Origin: Calvatia gigantea
Taxonomy: Eukaryota > Basidiomycota > Agaricomycetes > Agaricales > Lycoperdaceae
NCBI GenBank assembly: GCA_025093985.1
Contig: JACAAK010000009.1
Span: forward strand, 2,170,001 to 2,234,000
DNA: 64,000 nt
Direction: 5' to 3'
Shown one piece after another: positions 12,773 through 24,508 of the stretch. How positions within the stretch are numbered: the stretch's first letter is position 1; every line of letters begins with the position of its first letter. The notes below the pieces were generated by a model. The model searched no databases and was not told the DNA's origin. It saw only the letters and a list, made by a program, of their open reading frames with translations. Both the position numbers and the translations under genes were made by a program.

Positions 12773-14650
12773 TTATTGATTCTCATTTTGTACAAGTCCT
12801 TCGCAATCTGAGTAAAAACCGAATACAACAATGGATGAAACGAGAAAGATAAACACATAATACCTGCAAACTTCATAGCTCTAGCAGCTGATGGTCTGAT
12901 TGTAGCACGTTTTGCCGTGGCCTTCGCCCGTAGACAAAGGACCAATGGCACTCGCATTTATATGAAGTAAAATCTCCTCCAGACGGGTATAATCTATTCC
13001 AGTGTGAGGCCTTTTCTTCATGGCTTGCCAGCGGGTCGAAATATTCCCAGTCCCCGCCACCGCCTTTGGCCGGGTATCTTGAATTCTCATGTCCTCCATA
13101 AAGTCTCGCAGTGTCTCGCAGCTGGGCCGATCCTGAGGCGTATAATTCCAGCACCCCATCAGCAAATCCCACATCCGATCATTAATTTCTTCATAACAAC
13201 GGCCAGCACCTGGCCCTTGTCGGAGAGGGACTTCCTTTTTCATCAAGGCGACTACAACCTGAAAATCTTTATACTGGTGGAACGGCGGCTTGTTTGTAAA
13301 AACCTTGCGAAGTTCTGCTCAATCGTCATACAACGTTAAGCGGGGAAGATCTCACCTCGTAACAAAGACAAGCGAAAGACCAGATATCGCATGCCTTGGT
13401 AGCCCGAACCTCATCATTCCCGGTAAGCAATTCAGGTGCCATCCAGCGGGTCGTCCCACCGTTCAATGTTGCGGACGCCAGGTTTGTAGATGCTGCAATG
13501 GACGATATCCCGAAATCTGCAATTAATGCACACCCATCATCCGAAACAAGAACGTTTTCCTGCAAAAATTCAGACGCGGAACATCTGCCGGTGATAGCAG
13601 CCGTAAGCTACGTACCGCCTTGAGATCGCCATGCACAATTCCCAAGTTATGTAAATGAAGAAGTCCTTCAATAGTACCGGAGATCTGGAAGACAAGTCAA
13701 CCTCGCGCGGGGTTGAAGATGGTTTACTGAAGGATGCTCACGAGTGGGATCCGAGGCTTTTGAGGGTATTTCGCCAAGTAACTACGAAGATTCCCGTTCT
13801 CCATCCACGGCGATACGAAACAGACCCTGGGCAACCCAGTGTCAAGAAGGCATACGCCATATAGTGGCAGTATATTTCGATGCGAAAGGTGGGCCCATAA
13901 TGTTAGTTCCTGTAGCGCGGTCTGATCGTGTCCAGGGGTGTTATTTTATTTAGGCGGTGTCCCATCAATTAAGAGGCTCACTTTCAGGATGTAATCGCTA
14001 TCCTGCTTCCGGCATGCGCGGACAACTTTAAGGCATACGGACTGATCCCCTCGTTTTCCTTTGTAAACGTCAGAAAACCCTCCTCCACCCACGAGTTCGG
14101 TGTCATAATCAATCTCTGCCAGTTCGTAGCATCGCGGAAAAACTTGGGCGGACGCTGCGAGTTTGCAAAGCAGATATAGCACACGCCGTCGCTCGCTGCT
14201 CTGAAGCACACCGGCTTCGCGAGAAACCTATGATCCATATTTTCAGCCTGGTATCCGTGGGGAAGCGCATTTGGCACTTACTGCATCTAAATAATCCGCC
14301 ACAAGCTGGGCATCGCTCCCTGAGAGGTTGCAAACTAGGGTTTGTTGATCTGCGTCTCGCAATAACTTTGAGAGGAGGGAAATGCAAGAGTGAGAGGTGG
14401 AGGGAGGTGTTTGCTCGTCTGGTATCTCTGACATTACGCCGGCCGAATGCAATGGAGGCTCGGTGATTCTGATTAAATCTGATTTTTTGATGACAGAGGT
14501 CGTCCCTAAAAGAGTCCTGACATTGGCCAATAATCAGGTATGTTTTGAAGCAAATTGGACCTACAGTCTTTCTTTCTGTATCTAATTTGCAAGGAGCGTG
14601 ATGTGAGAAATGAGACTCTAGAGTTCTTCAGAACATCAGGAGCACCCCCA
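12773..14650 (-). CDS. TKL-type protein kinase with C-terminal membrane anchor, copy 1 (in-frame stop before the anchor)
   Basis: This belongs to a serine/threonine (TKL-like) kinase family greatly expanded in agarics; targets are unknown. An N-terminal helical segment (NLSGSDAQLVADYLDA, intron, RRRVLYLLCKL) precedes the kinase domain. The domain has the G-loop VGGGGFSDVYKG (about 14070-14100), VCLKVV lysine strand, WAHLSHRNILPLYGV, VSPWMENG hinge, HGDLKA catalytic loop (near 13620, HRD replaced by HGD), ADFG (near 13515), WMAPELL, DIWSFACLCYE and a C-lobe ending at RPSCETL. A TAG at 12881-12883 then interrupts the frame. Reading on, a hydrophobic tail (YYVFIFLVSSIVVFGFY) ends at a TAA at 12773. 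The start codon is not clear. It is homologous to the inverted copy at 21.2-23.1 kb. Confidence 0.75.
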
Positions 14651-15582
14651 AGTTGCCCCTGAAGAATTCGAGTCCCTCTTCTTCTGGTAGTTGGGCAAGT
14701 GTTTGCCTGATGAAGAAGGTACTGGTGTGTCATGACACAATGCGGATTTTTGTGCCGGCTGAGATGGGGGTGAGAGGACTGGGACGTCGCCTAGAACGGC
14801 GGCAGCAAAATAGTGTCGCCGGGGGAAGACAACTGGAAATGGTTTCGTTGGAAGTGCTGGAACAATTTCGCCCTCTTGTCTTATACACCTTTGTATAGAT
14901 CTTGGAACCTGCGTGACGTGACCCCGCTGTCAGATTAATTGCAGACAACTCAAAAAACAGCAACCCACTGCCGAACAATCAATAACATCATGTAGAGCTT
15001 CTTCGGAAACAACCTCCCGTTTTCGTCCACTTCTCCACGTCACGCGCATCACATTCCCCGCTTCCTTCACCTTGCCATTTAATCCATTTAACGTGACATG
15101 ACCCAAGCCGTGGCTGAGCGCTGAGCGCTGAGTTCGACGCGTTTCGCGTCACTATATTCTTGGAGTATTGGAGTGGCACCTTAAAGAAGGAGAGGAGCCT
15201 CCCAATCAACTGGGACAAGGATTACCAAGTTTTAAGTGAACGATAGTTAGTTAGATGCGACTGATATAGAATCCTTCCTAACTTAGATAACGGATAACCA
15301 GAGCCTCACGCTGCCATCTGGCATGCGTAAACGCATTTCTCCGCGGTGGCAAAAAAAAAAAAAAAACAGGCTTCTTTAAAGCGCAACCAGCTAGACCAGG
15401 GATCTGCCATGGACAGAGACAAAGTTTGATTAGCTCCACCAAAAAAAATTATTGAAAAATATCATCACGTGGGTGCTCTGAGTGGATTGATCAGCGATGA
15501 CGTCTGTGAGTAAATTACTCAGTCCTCAGGTAACAAGTACTTGAAGTCTTTGGTGCACTAACTTATGCACCTGCCTCTTAGG
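14651..15582. other. Intergenic stretch with A-tract
   Basis: Region upstream of both the minus-strand kinase and the plus-strand SelO gene. It contains a 16-base A run (about 15351-15366) and a short direct repeat GAGCGCTGAGCGCTGAG near 15116-15132. No coding sequence recognised. Confidence 0.45.
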
Positions 15583-18023
15583 ATGACTACCAGTGCAAAA
15601 TATCCAATCTCTGCGCTCCCTTTACCTCCCTTGTCCAGTCTCCTCATTAAACGCCTCACCCCCGACACCCACACACCCTCGGTTACCGCCTTTCGCGAAG
15701 CCCAGAAGACCAAGCCCAGTATTCAACGCAGATCTCGACTTCTGTCTCCGGAATGTCATTTCTCTCATGTGTCTCCGTACCCATTACCATTCCCTTATGA
15801 TGTCAAACCACCAGAGAATGAAGATCCTGCCGAGTTGGAAAAAGGGGCATTTATCGAGCGCTGGCTTGCTGCTCGTGAAGCTGTCCATCCACAACCATCC
15901 CTTGCGCAATATCCTCACGCACCTTTACGCAAGTATTATGCTGAAAACAGAGACCAGCCACTCGACCTCATTGGTGTTTCGGAGAATGCATTAAGTGACT
16001 GTGTCCCTCACCTGGATGTTGGAGATGCATTTGCAGTTATCGGGGCACCAACCCTTTCCGATGAATTCGGGGACGAAGGAGATGGTGTCCCGTCTGATAA
16101 TGAGGATATCAGGGCTGCCAGACAGGATCTCGTTGAAATCCTAAGTGGACATGCGATGTTGATGTCGGATGACTTTGCGCCATGGTCGATGCGGTACAGT
16201 GGTCACCAGTTCGGGTCTTGGGCGGGGCAACTCGGAGATGGTCGAGCTATCTCAATCTGTAGGGTGGTGATCCCCGCATCTTGGGCTCGTACTGATTATA
16301 GGTTTAGTGGTCACACCTCATCCCAACAAACCAGGGGAGTCTTACGAGCTCCAGCTAAAAGGTGCTGGACGCACACCGTTCTCTCGAACCGCAGATGGAC
16401 TCGCCGTCGTACGTTCATCTATACGCGAGTACCTCTGTTCTGAAGGTAAGCATACCAAGCTCATTCTCAGCCGCTTTGCGCTCAACCATGAAACCAGCGA
16501 TAGCACGCCCTCCACATCCCGACTACCAGGGCTCTCGCACTTGTTTCCCTCCCCGCTCTTCCTGTTGCTCGGGAACAAATGGAATCTGCTTGCGTGGCGA
16601 CTCGCGTCGCACCCTCAGTTCCTTCGCATCGGCAACTTCGAGGCTCTAAATGGCCCTACTAACATTTTCTTCTTCGGTGGAGGTCAGCAGAAACCTGACC
16701 TTGAAGCTCTTCGTATCTTGGGAGAATATGTAGCCAAGGACGTCCTGAAGCTGGACCTCAAAGAAGGCGAAAGCCTGGGGTGAAAAACTTGTGCTTGACG
16801 TGGCAAGCGAGGAACGCGAGGATGGTGGCCGGGTGGCAAGCGTATGGATTCATGCATGGTGTTATCAATACCGATAAGTGAGTCAAAAGATACATTATCT
16901 AATTTTGCGTTAACATGTCTTAGTGTTTCGATCCTTGGTCTGACCATTGATTACGGTAAGTACTCTTGGAGGCCGACATGACCTCGCGGCTGACAATATC
17001 GCAGGACCGTATGCTTTTATGGATGTTTTCGATCCCCTCCACATCTGTAACCACAGCGACGAGAGCGGCCGGTATGCCTACAAATACCAACCGAATATGA
17101 TGTGGGTCCTATTTAAATGACCGTAACTTTTTCGCTGAAGTTGGTCATAGCGTTTACGCACTAAGAGCACTGCTAAACGCTCTTGCGCACCTCTGATTGG
17201 TGCAGGAGAAGACTACCTTCAAAGGGCCAAGCTGTACCTGAAGGATTGGGACTAAAGACGCCACCGCAGAACAAATTGAAAGCTGGACTGAAGAAGGAAA
17301 AAGTATTCAATCCGAAGTCGAACGGGTCGTCCAACAAATTTGCTCAGACGAATACGGTCGACTTATGCGCAAGCGGCTCGGATTCCGAATTCAAGATCCC
17401 AACGACCAGAGTCAATTCTTCCAGCCTTTGTTGGATATGATGGAAGGGACAACGCCTGGATTTCCATATTACCTTTCCGGAACCTAATAGATTTCGATCC
17501 GACGTGGGACGTTACTGCTTCGGAACCCGATTCTCCACCTACAAACGTTCATCGCGCAGTTTGCTCACCTGCTACTCCTGATCCGGACTCGTTGAAGAGG
17601 GAGGAAGCAACAGTCCCAGTGGAAGGGTTGGTTGGAATCTTACGCTGAAAGGGATCCATAGTGAAGCTTGCGCAAGGTGAATGGGCGGAGGGTGAGAGAA
17701 AGGAGGCAATAAGATTGGCGAATCCGAGGTTCGTGTTGAGGCAGTGGTTATTAGAGGAGGTGATCAAGAAGGTGGAGAGGGACAGCACCAGTGGGAAGAG
17801 AGTGCTAGCCAAAGTGAATGCAGGTGAGTAACCCCATAATATTCTCGGAGGAACTCTGGATTGAAATGATGTCAGATGGCTTGCAATCCATACGAACTCT
17901 GGGGTGCAGGAGGGTGATGAACGACCCGAGCAGGAGCTGAGCGGGGAGGAAGAAGAAGAAAGGAGATATTGTGGGATCGGAGAGAAGAAAATGCTGGGTT
18001 TCCAATGCAGTTGCTCAAGCTAG
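15583..18023 (+). CDS. Selenoprotein O-like (SelO/UPF0061) protein adenylyltransferase (multiply frameshifted)
   Basis: SelO proteins are mitochondrial pseudokinase-fold enzymes that AMPylate protein substrates. From the ATG at 15583 (an upstream in-frame ATG at 15565 is an alternative): [24 protein letters not shown], the hallmark [14 protein letters not shown] (about 16340-16390), [44 protein letters not shown] (about 16950-17060), [24 protein letters not shown] and a C-terminal [17 protein letters not shown]. Cysteine sits where animal SelO has selenocysteine, as is usual in fungi. Frame shifts are explained by single extra bases near 16502, 16618, 16769 and 16809 and a lost G in a G run near 17901. 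Domain order is complete, so sequencing error or recent inactivation are both possible. Confidence 0.82.
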
Positions 18024-19799
18024 ATGAGTACCTATGTACTAGATTTCTGGAATATGTAAGAAATAGTTGCCACCCGCGATGCACAGAGTCCCTAGGCGTA
18101 CAATACAATTGGTCAATGAAATATTGGCAATAGTGTAGAGTAGTAAAATAGGAGCCGTACTTCAGTAGAAAGGCAGTTTGGAGATTGGACGGCACCTGCC
18201 ACACTGATACTAGCGAACTTCAGTCAGGTGGCAGCGGCGCCTCCGAGAAACGGTCACCGACCGCCTTCGCCACCCTCTGGACCCTTCACTCATCATTCTG
18301 AGCCTTCGGAAGCTGCCCTGATCTCTGTTCCGTTGTTGGTTATCCTGAACTCCTACATACCTCTGGCCTCCCCCCCCAACTCATAAATTCATTGGCAGTC
18401 GAGAACCAATTTCAGATGGGCGCTTATGTACTCGCATTATGGCCCACCAAAGGTAGGGAATCACTATTTTGAGGGTTCCCTGAAGACATGGACAGGGACT
18501 ATTGGACAAACACAGTTGACGATTGGAGCAATGGGGCTGTTACTACAGTCCAGCCTCAGCCAGGGGACTTAGATACGCAATTACAAATACATGGGTGCAA
18601 GCAATGGTGGATAATGGCAGTAGTCGGAGCACACCCAAGCGGAGATGAACCATTTAGCAGTGCTAGACTCGCGAACATTGAGATTACAACACCACGTGAT
18701 GCATGAGGCCTGGTGAGGACTACGAAACAACAATAAATCGAGCGTGTGACAGGGAATGGGGTACCCAAAATATCAAAAGCAGGACCAGGTAGCTAGTCAG
18801 CGATTGCGGCATGAAACTTAGACCTGGTTCATATGACCTTCCGTCGAAACTCTACGAACATGAAGCCTGCTTGGAGCTCCACTGTGTCCAAGACGATCGC
18901 CTAGACGCCATAGGTGCATTCGGTATGCATGCTTATTCTTGCTATAACCTCCAGGCTCTCCCCTGCACCCTTAAAGGGGCATTCGCGAGGGCTAGAACCC
19001 CAAATCCGAACACCATTTTAATTTAACTACAAGGTATCATGCGATGTGCGGCACTATAGCCCCGTAATAGAATCGGCGAGCATAGCCCAACGCTTCTCAT
19101 TTTAATTGAAATTGCGCGATTCCGTCAGGGAAAACTAACCGCCAACACCAACGACAAAACGTTTCCCCGTTCCCATAGACCCCTACACACGGCCCCTGAC
19201 AACTCCGCACACCCCCATACTGCAATCCAGCAGTTTCACGACAAGCTCGTTCACATCTATGACCGTCTTAAACGGAGCCAGGAAAGAAGTTAGGTGATAA
19301 ACGCCACAAAGTAGTATGTACCCTTAGTTCTTAACGGTGACTCCCTTGTTGACCCGGCTTGGTTTTATGACACTTAATATCCCGCGTCCGGCCTCCAGTT
19401 GGGTAGGACTTTCTCAGCTCCATCCAAGAGGACCATGACACTGTGATCCCGTAAATTCTGTGGTAGCATACCCATCCTGATACACCGTCCTTATGTTCTC
19501 AGTACACGACTGGCATAACAAACCTTTCCCAGTCCAAACGTACGTCCAAGGGTTGCTACAAAAATATGGTTTAGAGCAATAAATAGTTAGTGAGGCCTGG
19601 TGCGTTCACAATACACTATGCGCCGAGGGATCTGCAGGAGCTCCGAGCCGAACTGTCAAAGTTGCAAACCAGGCGTCATATATGTATCACAGGCCACGAG
19701 TGACGAGGAATGGAGGGCAAGTGAAATTAAAGAATTACGCCTGTGAGGCGAAAGTTCTTGTGCCTTCCGATGATACGATAAGACCGTCCGATCAGTTGG
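18024..19799. other. Gene-poor stretch
   Basis: About 1.8 kb with only short unrecognised frames, for example 18488-18706 (72 codons, tryptophan-rich start, no known domain). It may be degenerate repeat DNA, but I cannot identify an element. Confidence 0.4.
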
Positions 19800-20735
19800 C
19801 TGAAGCTAAGAGACAGCCCACAATCATAACCGAGTCTGCCATTTGGAGATTCCAGTCCAAACTCCCGAACCCTTCTTTCCATTCTGGGATAAGAACGCTT
19901 CTCCGCAGAAGGTATATACGAGATCACAGATTACCGATTCACTTTGACATTCTATCCTTCACCCTCGTTTGGCGCTCCCCCCCCGGTTGGCGTTCGCCAC
20001 CTTCCCTTCCCCCAATGTGCGTGAAAAAATGGTTTCATAGATCATTTGAATTTTGAAAACATTCTCCGATCTTTTAAATGTTTTTTCGTGGACCGGCATC
20101 ATTCCGCAAAAAGTGTCATGCTCCTTGAGAGGAGGGCTGGCTAGCGCATTCTGAACTTTGATAACCTCGGGATCTTCATTGGCTTTGCAATATTTTCCTT
20201 TCTGAAAAAGGCACTCAGAGTCCGGGGAGGAGGGGAGAATGAAGGTTCCGGACACTCGTATCCCCACTAATACTCCCACTCACATGATGCAAACCACACA
20301 GCCGAAACGACCGCCCTCAGGGTAATGCGTCAGAGAACGGGCTGCGGTCAAGGGAGGGAGGCAAGGTGAAAGAGCCTTCTCCTGAGCCAGCCAAAGCTTC
20401 CCCCGAGTCATCAAAACTTTCAGCATATCTAAATCTGCGGTCTGGCACATCAATGTTCAACGCCCAACACGCATTGATAGGGATTCTAGTTCATCCATTT
20501 AGAAATAGCGGCGGTACGCAAGGCCTTGCGTACATCGTGTGGCCGGGGTCTTCTACTTAATTATGCGATACCAAAAAAAGACCGTGGTTGTCAGCGTGGG
20601 ATGCCTTGCCCTTTCCTCCAACGACTTTAAGGGAGTTGCTGGCGAACAGCACTCAGTATTAAACACCAGTGCTTTAGCCTGGTATTCTTAAGTTCTCATT
20701 GTTCCCTACCAGCACCATACCTTCCACTCTGCGGG
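19800..20735. repeat. Unidentified 0.9-kb dispersed repeat, copy 1 (CpG-rich version)
   Basis: Direct repeat of 23580-24508. The aligned part runs from ACAGCCCA (about 19815) to CTCTGCGGGG (about 20735). A minus-strand reading frame (19959-20279) matches the corresponding frame of copy 2 over the cores SECLFQKGKYCKANEDPE, LASPPLKEHDTFC and FKIQMIYETIFS, with a one-codon length difference. This hints at an exon of a transposon-borne or multicopy gene. No terminal inverted repeats or known transposase motif were seen. Copy 1 keeps CpG sites that are TpG/CpA in copy 2. Confidence 0.75.
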
Positions 20736-21185
20736 GCCGTCTTAAAACCCAGCGACCCCGTTGTTTTACTTTCTGAGGCGTGCTCGCACTCTCCTCGTTG
20801 ATCACCTTCGTGGATACTTCGGACCATTTTTTGACGCCGACACCTGGACATTAGGTGTATGATCCAACTGATGCAAGTTTTGGATCCTACTTTAACAGCG
20901 GCGCCGACGAGGGTCCCGGCAATTGCTGAGCGTGATTTTCTACGTGACCTAGGCGGGCACTGTGCTGCAGCCTGCGATTCTGGGACTCCTTCGATTAATA
21001 TACTAGCCAGGAAAAAGAAATTTATTACTTTTCCTCGGCGGGGGATCCGGGGACCCCAGACCCGGATGAACGTGAGGAGACCGATGATTGCGGAGACGGA
21101 ACAGAAGGCGGCAAGGTTCCTGGCCCTGAAGAGTCTCAGAAAGGCCACACTTTCAATATCAGTTCTTCGGAGGCAAATTAAGGGA
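20736..21185. other. Stretch between repeat copy 1 and kinase copy 2
   Basis: No gene recognised. It forms the left flank of the duplicated kinase segment. Confidence 0.35.
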
Positions 21186-23055
21186 ACTCCCGACGTTGCG
21201 AAGAACCCTAGAGTCCCGTTTTTCGCATCACATTCCTTGCGAATTGGGCACAGGAAGAAAGACCGTAGGTCCAATTTGCTTCGGTATACCTGAAGTATTG
21301 GCCAATGTCGGGACTTTTTCAGGGTCAACTTCCATCATCAAAAAGTCGGATTTTATCAGTATCACTGAGCCTCCACTGCATTCCGCCTGTGTAAAGTCAG
21401 GAATACCAGACGAGCAAACACCTCCCCCCACCTTTCGCTCTTGCATTTCCCTCCTCTTAAAGTTGCTGCGGGACGTCGATCGGCAAACCCCAGTTTGCAA
21501 TCTCTCAGGGAGCGATGCCCAGCTTATGGCAGATTATTTAGATGCAGTAGGTGCCAAATGTGTTTCCCCTACGGATGCCAGGCTGAAAATATGGATTATA
21601 GGTTTCTCGCGAAGCCGGTGCGCTTCAGAGCAGCGAGCGGAGACGTGCGTGGTATCTGCTTTGCAAGCTCGCAACGTCCGCCCAAGTTTTTCCGCGATGC
21701 TACGAACTGGCAGAGATTGATTACGACACCGAACCCGTAGGTGGAGGAGGGTTTTCTGATGTTTACAAGGGAAAACGAGGGGATCAGTCCGTATGCCTTA
21801 AAATCGTTCGCGCATGCCGGAAGCGGGATAGCGATTACACCTTGAAAGTGAGCCCCTTCATTGGTGGGACACCGGCCTTAATAACATAACTGTCTTGGAC
21901 ACGGTCAGACCGCACTGCGGGAACTAACATTATGGGCCCACCTTTCCCACCAAAATATACTGCCATTATATGGTATATGTCTTCTTGGCACTGAGTTGCC
22001 CAGGGTTTGTTTCGTATCACCATGGATGGAAAACGGGAATGTTTGCAGTTACTTGACGAAATACCCTCAAAAACCTCGGACCCCACTCGTGAGCATCCAT
22101 CAATAAGTCACCTTCGGTCCCGTGCGGGGCTAACCTGTCTTCTAGATCTCCGATATTATTGAAGGACTTCTTCATTTACATAAATTGGGAATTGTGCATG
22201 GCGATCTCAAGGCGGTATGTAGCTCACAGCTGCTATCATTAGCAAATGTTCCGCGTCTGACTTGGTGCAGGAAAACGTCCTTGTTTCGGATGATGGGTGT
22301 GCATTAATTGCTGATTTTGGGTTATCGTCCATTGCAGCATCTACAAACCTGGTATTCGTAACGCCGAACGGCGGTACGACCCACTGGATGGCACCTGAGC
22401 TGCTTACCGGGAATACTGAGGTTCGGGCTACCAAAGCATGCGACATCTGGTCTTTCGCTTGTCTTTGTTACGAGGTGAGGTCTTTCCCGCTTAATATTAT
22501 TATGATAATTGAGCAGGTTTTTGTAAGGTTTTTACAAGCATGCCGCCGTTCTACCAGTATAAGGATTTCCAGGTAGTAGTCGCCTTGATGAAAAAGGAAG
22601 TTCCTCTCCGACCAGAGCCAGGAGCTGGTGGTTGTTATGAGGAAATCGACGATCGGATGTGGGATTTGCTGATGGGGTGCTGGAATTATACGCCTCAGGG
22701 TCGGCCCAGCTGCGAGACACTGCGAGACTTTTTCAAGGATATGGGAACCCAAGATACCCGGCCAAAGGCGGTGGCAGAGACTGGAAATATTTCTGCCCGT
22801 TGGCAAGCCATGAAGAAACGGCCTCATACCGAAATAGATTATATTCGTCTGGAGGAGATTTTACTCCGTGTAAATGCGGGTGCTATTAGTCCTTTGCCCA
22901 CAGATACGAACTCCAAAGGTCACCACGACAAAACGTACTACAATCAAGTCATCAGCTACCGAGGCTATCAAGTTTGCGGATCTTATGTGTTTATCTTTCT
23001 CATTTCATCCATTGTTGTATTCGGTTTTTACTCATATTCCCAAGGATTGGTATAG
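21186..23055 (+). CDS. TKL-type protein kinase with C-terminal membrane anchor, copy 2
   Basis: This is the inverted homologue of the locus at 12.8-14.6 kb and the better-preserved copy. The N-terminal region (NLSGSDAQLMADYLDA) is followed by RRRAWYLLCKL, then G-loop VGGGGFSDVYKG (about 21737-21770), VCLKIV, LRELTLWAHLSHQNILPLYG, VSPWMENGNV, DIIEGLLHLHKLGIVHGDLKA (22145-22213), ADFGLSS (near 22310), WMAPELL (near 22390), DIWSFACLCYE and FKDMGTQD after the C-lobe. The C-terminus is a hydrophobic segment (CGSYVFIFLISSIVVFGFY, about 22975-23035) with a short tail, stop 23053-23055: a predicted tail anchor. Introns are 40-70 nt. I find no frame break in the kinase domain. The start is uncertain; the 5' exon may lie near 21196-21290. 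Confidence 0.75.
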
Positions 23056-23579
23056 AACGAGAGTTATTCTGCATTATAGTAATTATGTTCTTCAATTTAT
23101 CTGCTTTGGAGGATTGGACCATAGGTTTACCCAATGCGAGTCAATGTATATCACACAAACATAGGCGCGTTATGGACACTGATAAAATCAACAAGAAAGT
23201 ATTGCAAGCACATCGTAAATGAACGATCCAAAAAAGTAATCAAAGGGATACAACGTCGTGAAATTGACAGCGCCGTAACCAGACGGACATGCACAAGCGG
23301 TGTCCAGCACCGTGGCCCGTCCCTCATTCTTTGTAGCCATGGGCACGCCCAGGAACAAGGAACGGGTGAACCAACTAGTGGTTTGGAAGAATCGCCGGTG
23401 GGCGGGGAGAGGCGGGGTATACAAAAACAGGTATCAACAGGACAAAAACAACATGGGCTTTGCAAGATCCACAGGGAACGCAGTACGGTGCAAATGGGGG
23501 GAGGGGGGGTATGGGGGTATCAATATGGACCAGTTTGTCTGAATTGGTACACAACATATATAGGAATTATCCAGGGTCC
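23056..23579. other. Stretch between kinase copy 2 and repeat copy 2
   Basis: Purine-rich on the plus strand, with a G-rich tract near 23496-23517. No coding sequence recognised. Confidence 0.35.
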
Positions 23580-24508
23580 TGAAACAGCCCATATTGATGA
23601 CCAAGTCTACCATTTGGAGATTCCAGTCCAAACTCCTGAACCCTTCTTTCCATTCTGGGATAAGAATGCTTCTCCACAGAAGGCATATACAAGATCACAG
23701 ATTATTGCTTCACTTAGGCATTCTATCTTTCACTCTTGTTTGGTGCTCCCCTCCAGTTGGTGTTCACTACCTTCCCTTCCCCCAATGTGTGTGAAAAAAT
23801 GGTTTCATAGATCATTTGAATTTTGAAAACATTCTCTTCTGATCTTTTAAATATTTTTTTGTGAACCAGTATCATTTTGCAAAAAGTATCATGCTCCTTG
23901 AGAGGAGGGCTGGCTAGCACATGCTGAACTTTGATAACCTCAGGATCTTCATTGGCTTTGCAATATTTTCCTTTCTGAAAAAGGCACTCTGAGTCCAGGG
24001 AGAAGGGGAAAATGAAGGTTCCGGACACTCATATCTCCACTAATATCCCCACTTGTATGATACAAATCACACAGCCAAAATGACCATCCTCAGGGTAATG
24101 CATCAGAGAACGGGCTGTGGTCAAGGAAGGGAGGCAAGGTGAAAGAGCCTTCTCCTGAGCTAGCCAAAGCTTCCTCCAAGTCATCAAAACTTTTGGCATA
24201 TCTGAATCTGCAGTCTGGCACATCAATGTTCAATGCCCAACACACATTGATAGGGATTCTAGTTTATCCATTTAGAAATAGCAGTGGTATGCAAGGCCTT
24301 GTATACATTGTATGGCTGGGGTCTTCTACTTAATCATGCGATACCAAAAAAGACTGTAGTTGTCAGGGTGGGATGCCTTGCCCTTTCCTTCAGCAACTTT
24401 AAGGGCATTGCTAGTGAACAGCCCTCAGTATTAAACACCAGTGCTTTAGCCTGGTATTCTTAGGCTTTCATTGTTCCCTACCAGCAATATACCTTCTACT
24501 CTGCAGGG
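23580..24508. repeat. Unidentified 0.9-kb dispersed repeat, copy 2 (CpG-depleted), truncated by Copia
   Basis: Direct copy of 19800-20735. Across the alignment most CpG sites of copy 1 read TpG or CpA here, for example GCGCAT to GCACAT, CTCGGG to CTCAGG, CGAAACGACCG to CAAAATGACCA. Only a few (TTCCGGAC, GAACGGG, GCGATACC) survive. The right end abuts the 5' LTR of a Copia element at 24509, so the repeat was probably the insertion target. The minus-strand frame (23723-24028) remains open. Confidence 0.78.

Noticed and set aside
12773..14650. RIP-like decay of kinase copy 1
   Set aside because: Upstream sequence shows some CpG loss, but within the coding exons changes go in both directions, so no directional mutation can be claimed.
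17000..18023. Selenocysteine (UGA) codon in SelO
   Set aside because: The C-terminal position carries a cysteine codon (CSCSS end), and in-frame stops elsewhere are due to frame shifts.
18488..18706. 72-codon frame with WTNTVDDW start
   Set aside because: Could not be tied to any family or extended by plausible exons.
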